DNA from: Deltaproteobacteria bacterium
GTDB lineage: Bacteria > Myxococcota_A > Polyangia > Haliangiales > Haliangiaceae
Assembly (NCBI GenBank): GCA_020630875.1
Contig: JAHDIH010000004.1
Span: 307,500 to 371,499 of the forward strand
Direction of reading: 5' to 3'
DNA: 64,000 bases
Numbering within the stretch: the stretch's first letter is position 1; each line of letters starts with the position of its first letter. The position numbers and the translations under genes were made by a program. Of this stretch, positions 5,729 through 13,890 are shown one piece after another. The notes under the pieces are model-generated. The model made no database searches, was not told the origin of the DNA, and worked only from the letters and a program-made list of their open reading frames with translations.

Positions 5729-5745
5729 ATGGTATAATGCTTGTC
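5729..5745 (+). promoter_or_regulatory. extended -10 promoter TG-G-TATAAT, 7 nt before the start codon
   Basis: TATAAT at 5733-5738 is preceded by TGG, an extended -10. Seven bases separate it from the ATG at 5746, so transcription would begin at or next to the start codon, giving a leaderless mRNA. The same geometry occurs upstream of several other genes in this window. Confidence 0.55.
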
Positions 5746-7323
5746 ATGTCTAACGCATTCTTAGAAGCCGTTTCTAAATACGACACCTACACTGAAAACG
5801 GCGCTGTTTCACACTCGACAACTGGCAGCAAATTACTCGACTACTTCGCCAAATCTGCGACGTTTCGTAATCGCGAGCTAACGCATGTCTTTGCCGACAT
5901 GGGAAAGCTGTGGAATGAATCTCCTAAAATTGCGTTGCAAATCGTCTTTTACAATCGAATGATTTCACGAATGGCCAAAGGCGACCTTGAAACAGAGACG
6001 GTACAAAAAGGACAAGGAAATCGTAGTGAGTTCCGCAAGTGTCTAGTGTGGCTTGCTCGTTTCCAACCAGAAACTCTGTACAAAAATCTTTGGTTGGTGC
6101 CTTTGGTGGGGACATGGAAAGACCTTTGGCATGCAGACTTGATCAATGACCTAAAGACCGACGAAGTCTATGCGTTGGTAAAAAAGGGAGTGGAAAGTGA
6201 CTACAATCGCGGACTAATTGCCAAGTATTTGCCCAGAATCCGTTCTAGGGCAAACACGTTCAACGAACGCCACCTGCAAACTAACCAATTTGCCTATGGG
6301 CTAATCAAGTACTTGGGCTGGTCACCAAAAGAGTATCGCCAGTTCAAATCTTCTGGTAGTGCGCATGATTTTCAACGGAAGATGTGTGCAAACCAGTGGG
6401 ACGAAATCAACTTTGGATCGATTTCCGGCAAAGCTCTGTTTCAGTTCGCCAACAATCGTGGAATGGACCAAAAGACGACTTTGGAACGACATAATCAAGA
6501 GTCTCGCTACATCGAGTGGATTAAGGCACAGCCAACTGCCAAATTTACAGGTTACGTTCACGAGTTAATGAAGGGGGTAAACCGAAATCTCACACTTGCC
6601 CAAAAGTACACAATCGACAAACAATTCGAAGGGGTTCTAGAACTAGCGACCAAAGACAAGAAGATTACAGAAAACATTTGGTGTGCATTAGACACCTCAG
6701 GATCTATGCAAGCTCGAGTTGCCAACACCTCGGCCTTCGAAATCTGCCTAGGACTCGGAATTTACTTTTCAACCCTCAATGAGGGTGCATTTCGCGACCA
6801 TGTCATTATGTTCGACAAAGAATCGAAACTGATGAAACTTTCCGGCTCATTTTCTGACAAAGCGTTGCAATTGTTGTCGGCAACTACGGCATGGGGAACT
6901 ACCAACTTTCAATCGGTCATCGATGAGATCGTAAGAGTAAGAAATTCCAACCGGGACATACCAATCAGCGATTATCCATCCACCCTAATTGTTGTTTCGG
7001 ACATGCAATTCAATCCAACTGAAGACTCAAAAACCAACTACGAAACCGCAATAAAAAAACTAAAGGACGTTGGTCTACCTCCCATACGAATCGTTTGGTG
7101 GTGGGTCACAGGACGAGCAGAGGACTTTCCAAACCAACTAGATGACGAAGGCGTAGTAATGCTCGGAGGGTTCGACGGAGCGATCATTTCTAATCTGTTA
7201 GGAGAAGAAGTGGAAACATCGTCTAAAGCAAGTGGTGGAAAAGCTATATCTAAAGACTCCACGCCTCATGCTGCAATGCTAAAAGCGCTGGACCAAGAAG
7301 TACTAAAGATGATATCGATTTAA
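5746..7323 (+). CDS. DUF2828-like protein with von Willebrand A domain
   Basis: About 525 residues. The N-terminal helical part carries DUF2828-like signatures: SKLLDYFAKSATFRN, NESPKIALQIVFYNR, a GTWKDLW segment and IAKYLPRIRS. The C-terminal vWA domain has a MIDAS motif DTSGSM at 316-321, a TTNF threonine motif and VVSDMQF. This helical-repeat plus vWA plan resembles Ro60/TROVE proteins, which bind the ends of non-coding RNAs; relation to Ro60 is inference. A start at 5746 fits the TATAAT spacing; earlier ATGs at 5737 and 5692 are possible. Two conserved hairpin RNAs follow directly. Confidence 0.75.
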   Translation: MSNAFLEAVSKYDTYTENGAVSHSTTGSKLLDYFAKSATFRNRELTHVFADMGKLWNESPKIALQIVFYNRMISRMAKGDLETETVQKGQGNRSEFRKCLVWLARFQPETLYKNLWLVPLVGTWKDLWHADLINDLKTDEVYALVKKGVESDYNRGLIAKYLPRIRSRANTFNERHLQTNQFAYGLIKYLGWSPKEYRQFKSSGSAHDFQRKMCANQWDEINFGSISGKALFQFANNRGMDQKTTLERHNQESRYIEWIKAQPTAKFTGYVHELMKGVNRNLTLAQKYTIDKQFEGVLELATKDKKITENIWCALDTSGSMQARVANTSAFEICLGLGIYFSTLNEGAFRDHVIMFDKESKLMKLSGSFSDKALQLLSATTAWGTTNFQSVIDEIVRVRNSNRDIPISDYPSTLIVVSDMQFNPTEDSKTNYETAIKKLKDVGLPPIRIVWWWVTGRAEDFPNQLDDEGVVMLGGFDGAIISNLLGEEVETSSKASGGKAISKDSTPHAAMLKALDQEVLKMISI

Positions 7324-7334
7324 CTTGAAAATTT

Positions 7335-7410
7335 GAGCCGAAAGATTACCGCAGCACCATAATTGGTTCTTATCGCCTTCGGGCATAAGTTTAAGTGTAA
7401 TCTGTGGCTC
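7335..7410 (+). ncRNA. conserved hairpin RNA, copy 1
   Basis: A 76-nt stem-loop: GAGCC (7335-7339) pairs with GGCTC (7406-7410) and AGATTAC (7343-7349) with GTAATCT (7397-7403), separated by GAA opposite GT. The 5' side then has an unpaired CGCAGCAC. The top is a separate hairpin CTTAT-GCC-TTCG-GGC-ATAAG (7369-7389) with a UUCG tetraloop. It lies 12 nt after the stop codon of the vWA gene. Copy 2 keeps the lower stems and CGCAGCAC but has a different top. A terminator is less likely, since only short T runs follow. Confidence 0.65.
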
Positions 7411-7447
7411 ACTTTTCTTTTTCATCCCTCTTTGCTATCTTTAAATC

Positions 7448-7503
7448 GAGCCTAAAGATTACCGCAGCACTACAACTTTTAATGGAAGTGTAATCTGTGG
7501 CTC
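7448..7503 (+). ncRNA. conserved hairpin RNA, copy 2
   Basis: A 56-nt second copy: GAGCC (7448-7452) with GGCTC (7499-7503), TAA opposite GT, AGATTAC (7456-7462) with GTAATCT (7490-7496), then the same unpaired CGCAGCAC. The apical part is shorter and unrelated to copy 1. Both copies end GGCTCACTT. The terminal stem with an internal loop and a variable top recalls Y RNAs that bind Ro60-type proteins, but this is only an analogy. The segment between the copies holds nothing else obvious. Confidence 0.65.
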
Positions 7504-7520
7504 ACTTAAGCTGTGGACAA

Positions 7521-8267
7521 ATGCTCCCTATCCTCTATACAGAACTTGTAAACTTTTATCATCTACTAAATCCGTTAGAAGATCATAAAGACGAAGGACA
7601 AGAATTCGCGGAAGTTTTGCTGTCAGCCATTTCTAGTAATCGTCCAACGCTATTGGAGCTTGGTGCCGGAGCTGGACATAGCGCCTATTACATGAAGTCT
7701 TACTTTAATGAACTGACGCTTACTGATATTTCAAAGCCAATGCTTGCGCTTTCCAAGTCTATCAACTCAAGCTGTAAGCATCTTCTTGGAGATATGCGCG
7801 ACCTCCGACTTTCTGAACGATTCGACTGCGTATTTATCCACGACGCAATCTCCTACATGCAATCGATTGATGACCTGACAAGGGTAGCGGAAACCGCGTT
7901 TCATCACTTAAAATCAAATGGAGTGGCACTCGTCGTACCAGACTGCACAAAGGAAAGCTTTTGCGATTATTACGAGGACCATGCCGCAGACGATGAACGC
8001 AGGAGTTTACGCTGCATCTCGTGGTCCTACGATCCGGACCCAACTGATTCAACTCATATTACCGACTTTGCGTTTTTACTTCGTGAAAATGGCGAAGTGC
8101 GTCCCATTCACGACCGACATACGTTTGGTCTTTTTGCGGAAAAGGAATGGCTTGACGTATGGAAGTCGGTCGGCTTTCAGATCGAAATGATTTCTCGCCC
8201 ACTCCCAGCTGAATACGCGTCTTCAGCTTATACAAACGTAATGTTACTCTGTCGTAAACGTGTATGA
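7521..8267 (+). CDS. class I SAM-dependent methyltransferase
   Basis: About 248 residues with a Rossmann methyltransferase core: motif I LLELGAGAGHS near residue 45, an acidic strand end LTDISKPMLALS, a GDMRDLRL segment before FDCVFIHDAISYM, and a helix-strand HHLKSNGVALVVPD. The start at 7521 is chosen because the in-frame codon at 7497 lies inside the conserved hairpin. The substrate is not evident. It follows the vWA/RNA locus, so an RNA or small-molecule target is equally possible. Confidence 0.82.
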   Translation: MLPILYTELVNFYHLLNPLEDHKDEGQEFAEVLLSAISSNRPTLLELGAGAGHSAYYMKSYFNELTLTDISKPMLALSKSINSSCKHLLGDMRDLRLSERFDCVFIHDAISYMQSIDDLTRVAETAFHHLKSNGVALVVPDCTKESFCDYYEDHAADDERRSLRCISWSYDPDPTDSTHITDFAFLLRENGEVRPIHDRHTFGLFAEKEWLDVWKSVGFQIEMISRPLPAEYASSAYTNVMLLCRKRV

Positions 8268-8301
8268 ATCACGCCCATTCATTTAACCTAACGACTAAAG
8301 C

Positions 8302-8922
8302 TTAGAGGTCGAAAAGTACTCCAACACCTAGTATGTGCAATTGCTCATCATTGTCATCAAGCGCTGTCTCGTAACGATAAAAGACTTCCCATTCATGATT
8401 GCCGACCTCACGTTCTGCTCCCACGGTAAGACGTAACGTTTCAAGCCCTTGATCCAGCAAATGAAAAATTTCAATAGCGACCGCCCCTTCCCATTTGTCG
8501 CTCAAACCGAACTGCCCTTTCAGCCTGTTTCTAAGTACAGTCTTAGTTTCATCTTCCTTAAAGAGACTTTGAAGTCTGACTCGGTATTGCAGTTTGAATT
8601 GTCCCCAAGCGTGAAAAGCGAGACCGTCGGCCTGCAAGCGGTGACGCGTATCAAAGTCCCCACTTCCGGTACGTTTATAAACATACCGGTATCCTGCAGC
8701 CAGCTTAAAGTTCTTCTCGAACTTAACGGCGATACTAAGTTCCGGCATCACGGACTTAAGCTCTGACATATTGTCCTGGAGTCTCAGATGTTGCCGAAAC
8801 TTTAACTTTAGCGACTTAGAGAGTTTGTATTGTAAACTAGCGGAAGCCCAAAGTTCTGCGTCTGTTTGAGCAACCGACGTATTAGCACTTACAAGTACTA
8901 CAAACGCTATAGCTATACGCAT
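8302..8922 (-). CDS. DUF2490-family outer-membrane-like protein
   Basis: 206 residues with a signal peptide (MRIAIAFVVLVSANTSVAQ) followed by alternating strands such as SLKLKFRQHLRL, LAAGYRYVYKR and FKLQYRVRLQS. It ends HILGVGVLFDL with a terminal Leu, as in small beta-barrels. DUF2490 proteins are predicted outer membrane proteins of unknown role. It is the last gene of a tight four-gene unit with CotH, VTC-domain and DUF4956 genes, overlapping the DUF4956 gene by 10 bp. Confidence 0.75.
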   Translation of the reverse strand: MRIAIAFVVLVSANTSVAQTDAELWASASLQYKLSKSLKLKFRQHLRLQDNMSELKSVMPELSIAVKFEKNFKLAAGYRYVYKRTGSGDFDTRHRLQADGLAFHAWGQFKLQYRVRLQSLFKEDETKTVLRNRLKGQFGLSDKWEGAVAIEIFHLLDQGLETLRLTVGAEREVGNHEWEVFYRYETALDDNDEQLHILGVGVLFDL

Positions 8923-9533
8923 TCGGTTTCCTTATAGGTCACGGTAATTTCTGCAGAATCCCGTAGAAAATCCATCCTCCCAATATCCACACGAACAATA
9001 TTTCCCCCCATTCTGTTATGCAAATCTTCATGCAATTCTTTTTCATTGCCGGGACGCAGCAAGCTAACGTTGTCGTAGAATACCACCCGAGATAGTTCTC
9101 GCTGCCCTCGCCAACCTTTCTCTAGAATCAGAGGAACAGAAGCGATTACTGCGTTTACGACCAAGAGTTCTACTACACTAATTTTCTTGTTGGCAACACC
9201 GTTCAAAATACCCAGCCCTATAACGATGAACAAATAGGTCAAATCAGTTGTTCGTATTGCTTCGGTTCGATACCGGAGGATACCGAACACCGCAAACAAT
9301 CCAAGCGCGAATCCTAGTTCGACTGGCACCTTGCGCAACATCAAGCACATGCAAAACGTAATTATATTGAAAGCAAAAAAGGTAAACACATACCCTCTGT
9401 CACGGTGCACCCTAAAATATACTAAACGAATCACCACTACTGCGAAGAACAAATTAATGAGCAGCCTTGCTAGAAATTTAACCAGGTCATCCATCTCTAC
9501 AAAGTGATTGGCCCCTATAATGTAGTCACTCAT
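8913..9533 (-). CDS. DUF4956 membrane protein
   Basis: 206 residues with about four membrane segments in the first 135 residues, including LLINLFFAVVVIRLVYF, YVFTFFAFNIITFCMCLML and a FALGLFAVFGILRYRTE segment typical of DUF4956. A soluble C-terminal domain of about 70 residues follows (VRVDIGRMDFLRDSAEITV). DUF4956 proteins are frequent partners of VTC-domain polyphosphate polymerase-like proteins, as here, where it overlaps the VTC gene by 4 bp. Confidence 0.82.
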   Translation of the reverse strand: MSDYIIGANHFVEMDDLVKFLARLLINLFFAVVVIRLVYFRVHRDRGYVFTFFAFNIITFCMCLMLRKVPVELGFALGLFAVFGILRYRTEAIRTTDLTYLFIVIGLGILNGVANKKISVVELLVVNAVIASVPLILEKGWRGQRELSRVVFYDNVSLLRPGNEKELHEDLHNRMGGNIVRVDIGRMDFLRDSAEITVTYKETECV

Positions 9534-10321
9534 ACTCGAAGTCTTTCCATCGCCCTGAAGCTGGGCAATAATCGGTTGTTCGCTAGCTGTTTTCTAGTAG
9601 CGTTTAGGGCCGCGCAGTACTTGCTCGCTGACTTTCGCCTTATCCTTCTTTTCGCAAGATCACGCATGATAGGCGTCTGCATGGAAAAGGAAGGCTGCTT
9701 CACTTCCAAGATAGCTACACCGGTCATAGCGACTACTTGTTCGTCAGAGATAAAAGATAGATTGATATCAATAGTAACTCTTTCATTATGCCTGTCGTTG
9801 AGCAGCGTCAGCCTGGAAAAATTCGTCCACAAGACTGGGTGAAATTCTCTCCCTTTGATGGGAGTGTGAGCACCAATAAACTCTATCGCTTCGGAAGTAT
9901 CCAGACAGCTCGTATCAAATGGAATTTCCATTCTACTTTTCACTGTAACGTTGGCACTGTTCTTCTTTTTTATCTCAAGGTAGCTAACTTTTCTGTCGTC
10001 GTAGTGCCGAATCCGGGTCTTATACCTAGGGCGTTTTCCACGACGATGATCATGAAAGCATCGGAAATCTCGTGTATCAAAGTAAAGCGTTCGGTACGAC
10101 GCGATCGTTTGCTCGGACGCCAGCAGAACAGAGTAATTTGGCTTTAAGTTCCCCAGCAAACTAGGAACATCGCGTTCCGACATCAGAAACTTGCTGTCGG
10201 TACGGCGCAATAGTTTTCTCTTGCTTAACAAAGTAGAATCCGCCTTTTCAAACGTACTTAGCCTAGAGGCGACTTCTCTCTCAGACTTCCTTATATTGGT
10301 TGTTGTGACAGCCTCAATCAA
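9530..10321 (-). CDS. VTC-domain protein (polyphosphate polymerase-like)
   Basis: 263 residues matching the triphosphate-tunnel VTC fold. Basic tunnel residues appear as RRTDSKFLM (residues ~39-48), a YRTLYFDT strand, KRPRYKTRIRHY and the acidic metal-binding strand YLEIKKK. In yeast Vtc4 this domain makes polyphosphate from ATP. No membrane segment, so activity would rely on the adjacent DUF4956 membrane protein. It overlaps the upstream CotH gene by 8 bp, which indicates translational coupling. Confidence 0.85.
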   Translation of the reverse strand: MIEAVTTTNIRKSEREVASRLSTFEKADSTLLSKRKLLRRTDSKFLMSERDVPSLLGNLKPNYSVLLASEQTIASYRTLYFDTRDFRCFHDHRRGKRPRYKTRIRHYDDRKVSYLEIKKKNSANVTVKSRMEIPFDTSCLDTSEAIEFIGAHTPIKGREFHPVLWTNFSRLTLLNDRHNERVTIDINLSFISDEQVVAMTGVAILEVKQPSFSMQTPIMRDLAKRRIRRKSASKYCAALNATRKQLANNRLLPSFRAMERLRV

Positions 10322-11771
10322 GAGCGTTCTCTACCGCTACAACACGCTCGTCTAAATGACTTTGAAGCTCAGCCACTGACGATCCGAATGCTCCCGTGCT
10401 GGATAAAAATGAGTATCCGTTGGACTCGGTGGCAGTAGGTCCAACTACGTACTCAGAGATTAGGTCGTGATAGCCCGAGATTCTTGTTTTCACCCATGCG
10501 GCATCAAACCCATTGCCGGTAGAGATAACGTTAGCTAATTCATTTTTATACTGTTCAAGGTACACATTATCATCAAGTAGATAGCTGACTAGTGGCCATT
10601 CATTACCTAACGATGGAAAGACTCTCTGAGCCTGCTGTGCACAGCGTCCACCCTCTAACATTGATTCGTTGAGGTCCCAAGGGAACCAAGTCAGTCTGCC
10701 GTTTGGTGCTGAAGCTGTAGCATCCGTTGGATCTGCATAAACGTAGTAATTATGAGCAATGCAACCATACGTATCCCAATTTACCATAGCCTGGTTTAAA
10801 GCGAGCCACTTGATAAATCCACTAACATCAAAGTATTGCTCTAGTTCACTACGCCATGACGCTGGTGCACTCACTCGGCTACTACTGTGCAACGCATTTA
10901 TCGCACCGACAATATCGCTCCAGTCCCCCTCTTCTTCATTCGTCTTTTTTTCGAACTCTGCTGCTAACGTGTTTGCTGAAGTATCGTTACTCCATTGCGC
11001 CTCCGGCTTATAAAGGTTGCCGCTATCGTCCTCAAACTGTGTATCTAACATCTTGTTTGAGGGGTCCTCTATCATCGTGTACAGGCCTAAGTATACTGGC
11101 GGGGCAGTACCAATTGTCGCGTAGACTTGAGTAAAGGCACCACGCGCAGTGGGGATTCCTGCTCTACGAAAAATGTCCGCGCCCAACTTGTCTCTAATCA
11201 GAGAGTCATCTTTGTAAGCATTACTAAACGTCATCTTCTTGAATCCGTGAAAACGCTGATCTTTGATAGTCGGATACTCCTCTTCAAACTGATCAAAGTC
11301 TAAGCGAAATGCAAACTTCTTAATGCACGATCGCCAAGCTCCCGAAAGTGACGAGTTGCCTTTGTAGCGCATTCCGACGTGATTCCATACCGTACCGTTA
11401 TGCTCTACCTTTATTGGCACCCACGTGGGATCCTCCCCAGTACCTCCGCCGCCCCCAGGTCCACCACCTCCACTGCCACAAGCAGAACCAAAGATGCTTT
11501 CGAGATCCGCCATTGTTTCTTGGTAAACGGCATCGGATATTACCAGATCGATTCTATGAACCTTCATATCTTCGATGTTTTCGTCATCAAACAGTAAGTC
11601 GTAGTTAGGATCGGCACTCTTGCTATGGGTAGCGTCTTGCCAACCTTCAGGTCTCTCAACATTATCTTGCTCGTCTTCGCCTGGTTCACTTGAACCACCA
11701 CACGACAAACATCCAAACACAAGAAAAATAGCGGCAATTTTTCTGTACGTAGATGGCACCTTACGACTCAT
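10314..11771 (-). CDS. CotH-family lipoprotein kinase-like protein
   Basis: About 485 residues. The chosen ATG gives a lipoprotein signal ending GCLSC; an ATG at 11798 overlaps the upstream stop (TAATG) and is a real alternative that would argue for coupling. A Gly-rich linker lies near residues 100-110. CotH features include MRYKGNSSLSG, FAFRLDFDQF, KKMTFSNAYKD-SLIRDKLG, a GLYTMIEDPS strand and WFPWDLNESM with the Asp expected at the metal site. CotH proteins phosphorylate proteins in spore coats; here the protein would be exported. First of the CotH-VTC-DUF4956-DUF2490 unit. Confidence 0.85.
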   Translation of the reverse strand: MSRKVPSTYRKIAAIFLVFGCLSCGGSSEPGEDEQDNVERPEGWQDATHSKSADPNYDLLFDDENIEDMKVHRIDLVISDAVYQETMADLESIFGSACGSGGGGPGGGGGTGEDPTWVPIKVEHNGTVWNHVGMRYKGNSSLSGAWRSCIKKFAFRLDFDQFEEEYPTIKDQRFHGFKKMTFSNAYKDDSLIRDKLGADIFRRAGIPTARGAFTQVYATIGTAPPVYLGLYTMIEDPSNKMLDTQFEDDSGNLYKPEAQWSNDTSANTLAAEFEKKTNEEEGDWSDIVGAINALHSSSRVSAPASWRSELEQYFDVSGFIKWLALNQAMVNWDTYGCIAHNYYVYADPTDATASAPNGRLTWFPWDLNESMLEGGRCAQQAQRVFPSLGNEWPLVSYLLDDNVYLEQYKNELANVISTGNGFDAAWVKTRISGYHDLISEYVVGPTATESNGYSFLSSTGAFGSSVAELQSHLDERVVAVENALD

Positions 11772-11797
11772 TCTCTCGCTGCTAATTACGCCGAGCA

Positions 11798-12034
11798 TTA
11801 TCTTCGACCTTTGGAAGGACGGCACGCAAGCGGCTTGTCTTCAGCTGGGGTAAAACAAGTTCCCTCAAAGCTCCTGTCCCTGTGCTGAAAGGAACAAATA
11901 TCACCAGATGACTTGTTCTGGCATGCTGTAATTGCCTCCTTAGGCGGCCGCTTCTTTTTGTGAGGACGAGCTTGAACAGTTGTCCATGTCAGACTGCAAC
12001 CGATCAGGGCAACTAGTAGTGTTGTTCGAATCAT
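11798..12034 (-). CDS. small secreted cysteine-containing protein
   Basis: 78 residues: a signal peptide (MIRTTLLVALIGCSLTW...VQA), a basic stretch RPHKKKRPPK, then a compact domain with four cysteines in the pattern ITACQNKSSGDICSF...GTCF...LACRP. The spacing suggests two disulfides. Its stop codon overlaps a possible CotH start, so it may be the first gene of that operon. Function unknown. Confidence 0.65.
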   Translation of the reverse strand: MIRTTLLVALIGCSLTWTTVQARPHKKKRPPKEAITACQNKSSGDICSFQHRDRSFEGTCFTPAEDKPLACRPSKGRR

Positions 12035-12219
12035 TCTGTAACGTTAAACTTGGTAAACTACTTGTATCTTTCTTCAATGTTACGAAGTGTTAACGAGCAA
12101 TAAGTGGGACGTACGACTGAGCGACGATCATAGAATTTTTGCTGACGATGGTTCCTAGCCCTATCAAGCAGTACGGTCGATATTTCGAGAAGATTTCTCG
12201 ATTTTGACCGCTTGTGGCA

Positions 12220-12684
12220 CTACACCATTCCGGCCAAAATCGAAGCGCCTGATACTCCTGAACCGGCTTGCAATTTCAACATCAACAACTCGGCTTGAGC
12301 CAGAGAACAAATTTCCAACAAGAGGCAGAAGGCATTCCCCTGCTGTCCTAAGGCATGAACCTTACCTTCACCTTCTAGTCCCCTTAGCGATGCGGCTAAC
12401 GACTCTTCACAAACTGGTACGGAAGTTCCAACCTCACATAGCACTAGACAATGGACGTCAGACTTGTCCGTTTGTCCTAAAGTTTTTGAAACCCGTTTTT
12501 GGAGTTCATTTTGAGTGCCAAGCCTACGAGCGTCTCTGACGTCTAAATCGAAGAGCTCAACTACTTCTTGCGAATTTACGATCTCAGACCTGAAGCCCGC
12601 CAAAAGTGAAGACTTCATCTTTGCAATTCTACTTCGCACAGCATCCAAGTATGGAAAAGCAATGTTGGCGCATGATAGCAGCAT
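12220..12684 (-). CDS. hypothetical protein
   Basis: 154 residues without signal peptide or membrane segment. Mixed alpha/beta composition, with a hydrophobic strand HCLVLCEVGTSVP and a C-terminal helix LAQAELLMLKLQ. I do not recognise a family. It lies 12 bp after the end of the sensor kinase gene on the same strand and may be the last gene of the two-component operon. The 185 bp between it and the small secreted protein gene hold no recognisable gene. Confidence 0.55.
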   Translation of the reverse strand: MLLSCANIAFPYLDAVRSRIAKMKSSLLAGFRSEIVNSQEVVELFDLDVRDARRLGTQNELQKRVSKTLGQTDKSDVHCLVLCEVGTSVPVCEESLAASLRGLEGEGKVHALGQQGNAFCLLLEICSLAQAELLMLKLQAGSGVSGASILAGMV

Positions 12685-12696
12685 TGTTGCGAAGTA

Positions 12697-13890
12697 TTAA
12701 GCGATCGTATTTTCAACAGGCAGCGTTATGCTAGCGGTGGTTCCTACACCGTGCTGACTTTCCAAAACCACCCGGCCATGATGAGCCTCAATGATTCGTT
12801 GCACCAAACTTAGTCCAAGCCCAATACCACCACTCGCCCGATGCCTACTTCTATCTGCCCGAAAGAATGGCGTGAATACTTGTTGAAGATCATCGGCAGC
12901 TATTCCTTGACCACAATCACGAAACTCAACCTGAATCGTATCTGGCGTTGAATCAACAGAAACAAAGACGTCTTCTTTGGAGTACTTCAACGCATTGTCA
13001 AGAAGGTTCCCCATAGCTCTACTCAATAGCAGCGGTTCACCAAAACAATACAAATCCTTCGGTACCGTCAATTCAATGTTTCGACCGGGATAATACTCTT
13101 GAAAGCGTACCACCAATGCTTCGAGCATCTTAGTTAGGTTGATGCGTTCTGACTTTTCTAGCCCTTCAGTCATTGCGACCCGTAAGAGTTCTAGAACATT
13201 ACCCACTAGACCTTGCAGTTCTGTAATGTCTAACTGAAGTGACTGCAGTATCTCGGGTTTGGCCTGATTGCGTTCTTCAGCCAAATCTAAAGCCACCCTC
13301 ATTCGAGCAAGTGGCGTTCGAAACTCATGAGACACGTTAGCGATAAGTTCTCTCTGCGACTGAATAAGTACGCTAGTTCGATCTGCCATCTCGTCAAACG
13401 CTCTACTAGCCGCCCCTATTTCGTCTTTGGTAGTGTTTCCAATGCGAACCGAGTATTCCCCAGCTCCGAAAGCGCTTGCCGTTGACTCCAGCTTGCGCAA
13501 CGGCATGACAAGTCGACGAGAAAAAAAGAATGAGGCAACAGAAACAAGAAATAAGATTGCCATACCAGCCCAGAGCAGCAATTCGTTTGGCGGTGTTACC
13601 CCTGGCGGGCCACGTCGGGGCCGCCGTTCACCATGGCTTGCCGGGCGTTCTTCGTCGTGCCTTGGCCGTCTCTCATGCCGCGGCGGTCGTCCCTCATGCC
13701 GTGGCGGTCGTCCCTCATGCCTTGGTGGTCGTTGTTCGCTATGCCTGAGTTCTTGCCTTCTATTGTGATGAGTTGGTGCAGTACTCATCCGATGCCATGC
13801 CGCCAGCAAGATAAAAATTACTACTGCTCCAATCACACAAACTGCTGTGTAAATGTAAACCAATCTAGCAATTGGTCCCGGCGCTTTCAT
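12697..13890 (-). CDS. sensor histidine kinase with His/Arg/Pro-rich periplasmic loop
   Basis: 397 residues. TM1 at ~9-31 and TM2 at ~103-123 enclose a 70-residue periplasmic segment made of RPPRHEG repeats (54-72) and further His/Arg/Pro/Glu. HAMP follows (~125-175), then the HisKA box SHEFRTPLARMR with the phospho-His at 188, an N box NLLDNALKY, G1 DCGQGI and G2 GGIGLGLSL. The kinase is complete. The loop lacks a globular fold and is rich in metal-binding side chains, so metal or pH sensing is a reasonable guess. It overlaps the response regulator by 4 bp. Confidence 0.92.
   Translation of the reverse strand: MKAPGPIARLVYIYTAVCVIGAVVIFILLAAWHRMSTAPTHHNRRQELRHSEQRPPRHEGRPPRHEGRPPRHERRPRHDEERPASHGERRPRRGPPGVTPPNELLLWAGMAILFLVSVASFFFSRRLVMPLRKLESTASAFGAGEYSVRIGNTTKDEIGAASRAFDEMADRTSVLIQSQRELIANVSHEFRTPLARMRVALDLAEERNQAKPEILQSLQLDITELQGLVGNVLELLRVAMTEGLEKSERINLTKMLEALVVRFQEYYPGRNIELTVPKDLYCFGEPLLLSRAMGNLLDNALKYSKEDVFVSVDSTPDTIQVEFRDCGQGIAADDLQQVFTPFFRADRSRHRASGGIGLGLSLVQRIIEAHHGRVVLESQHGVGTTASITLPVENTIA

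Noticed and set aside
12204..12539. Plus-strand frame of 111 residues
   Set aside because: Shadow of the minus-strand gene 12220-12684, which has better amino-acid composition and lies in line with the kinase operon.
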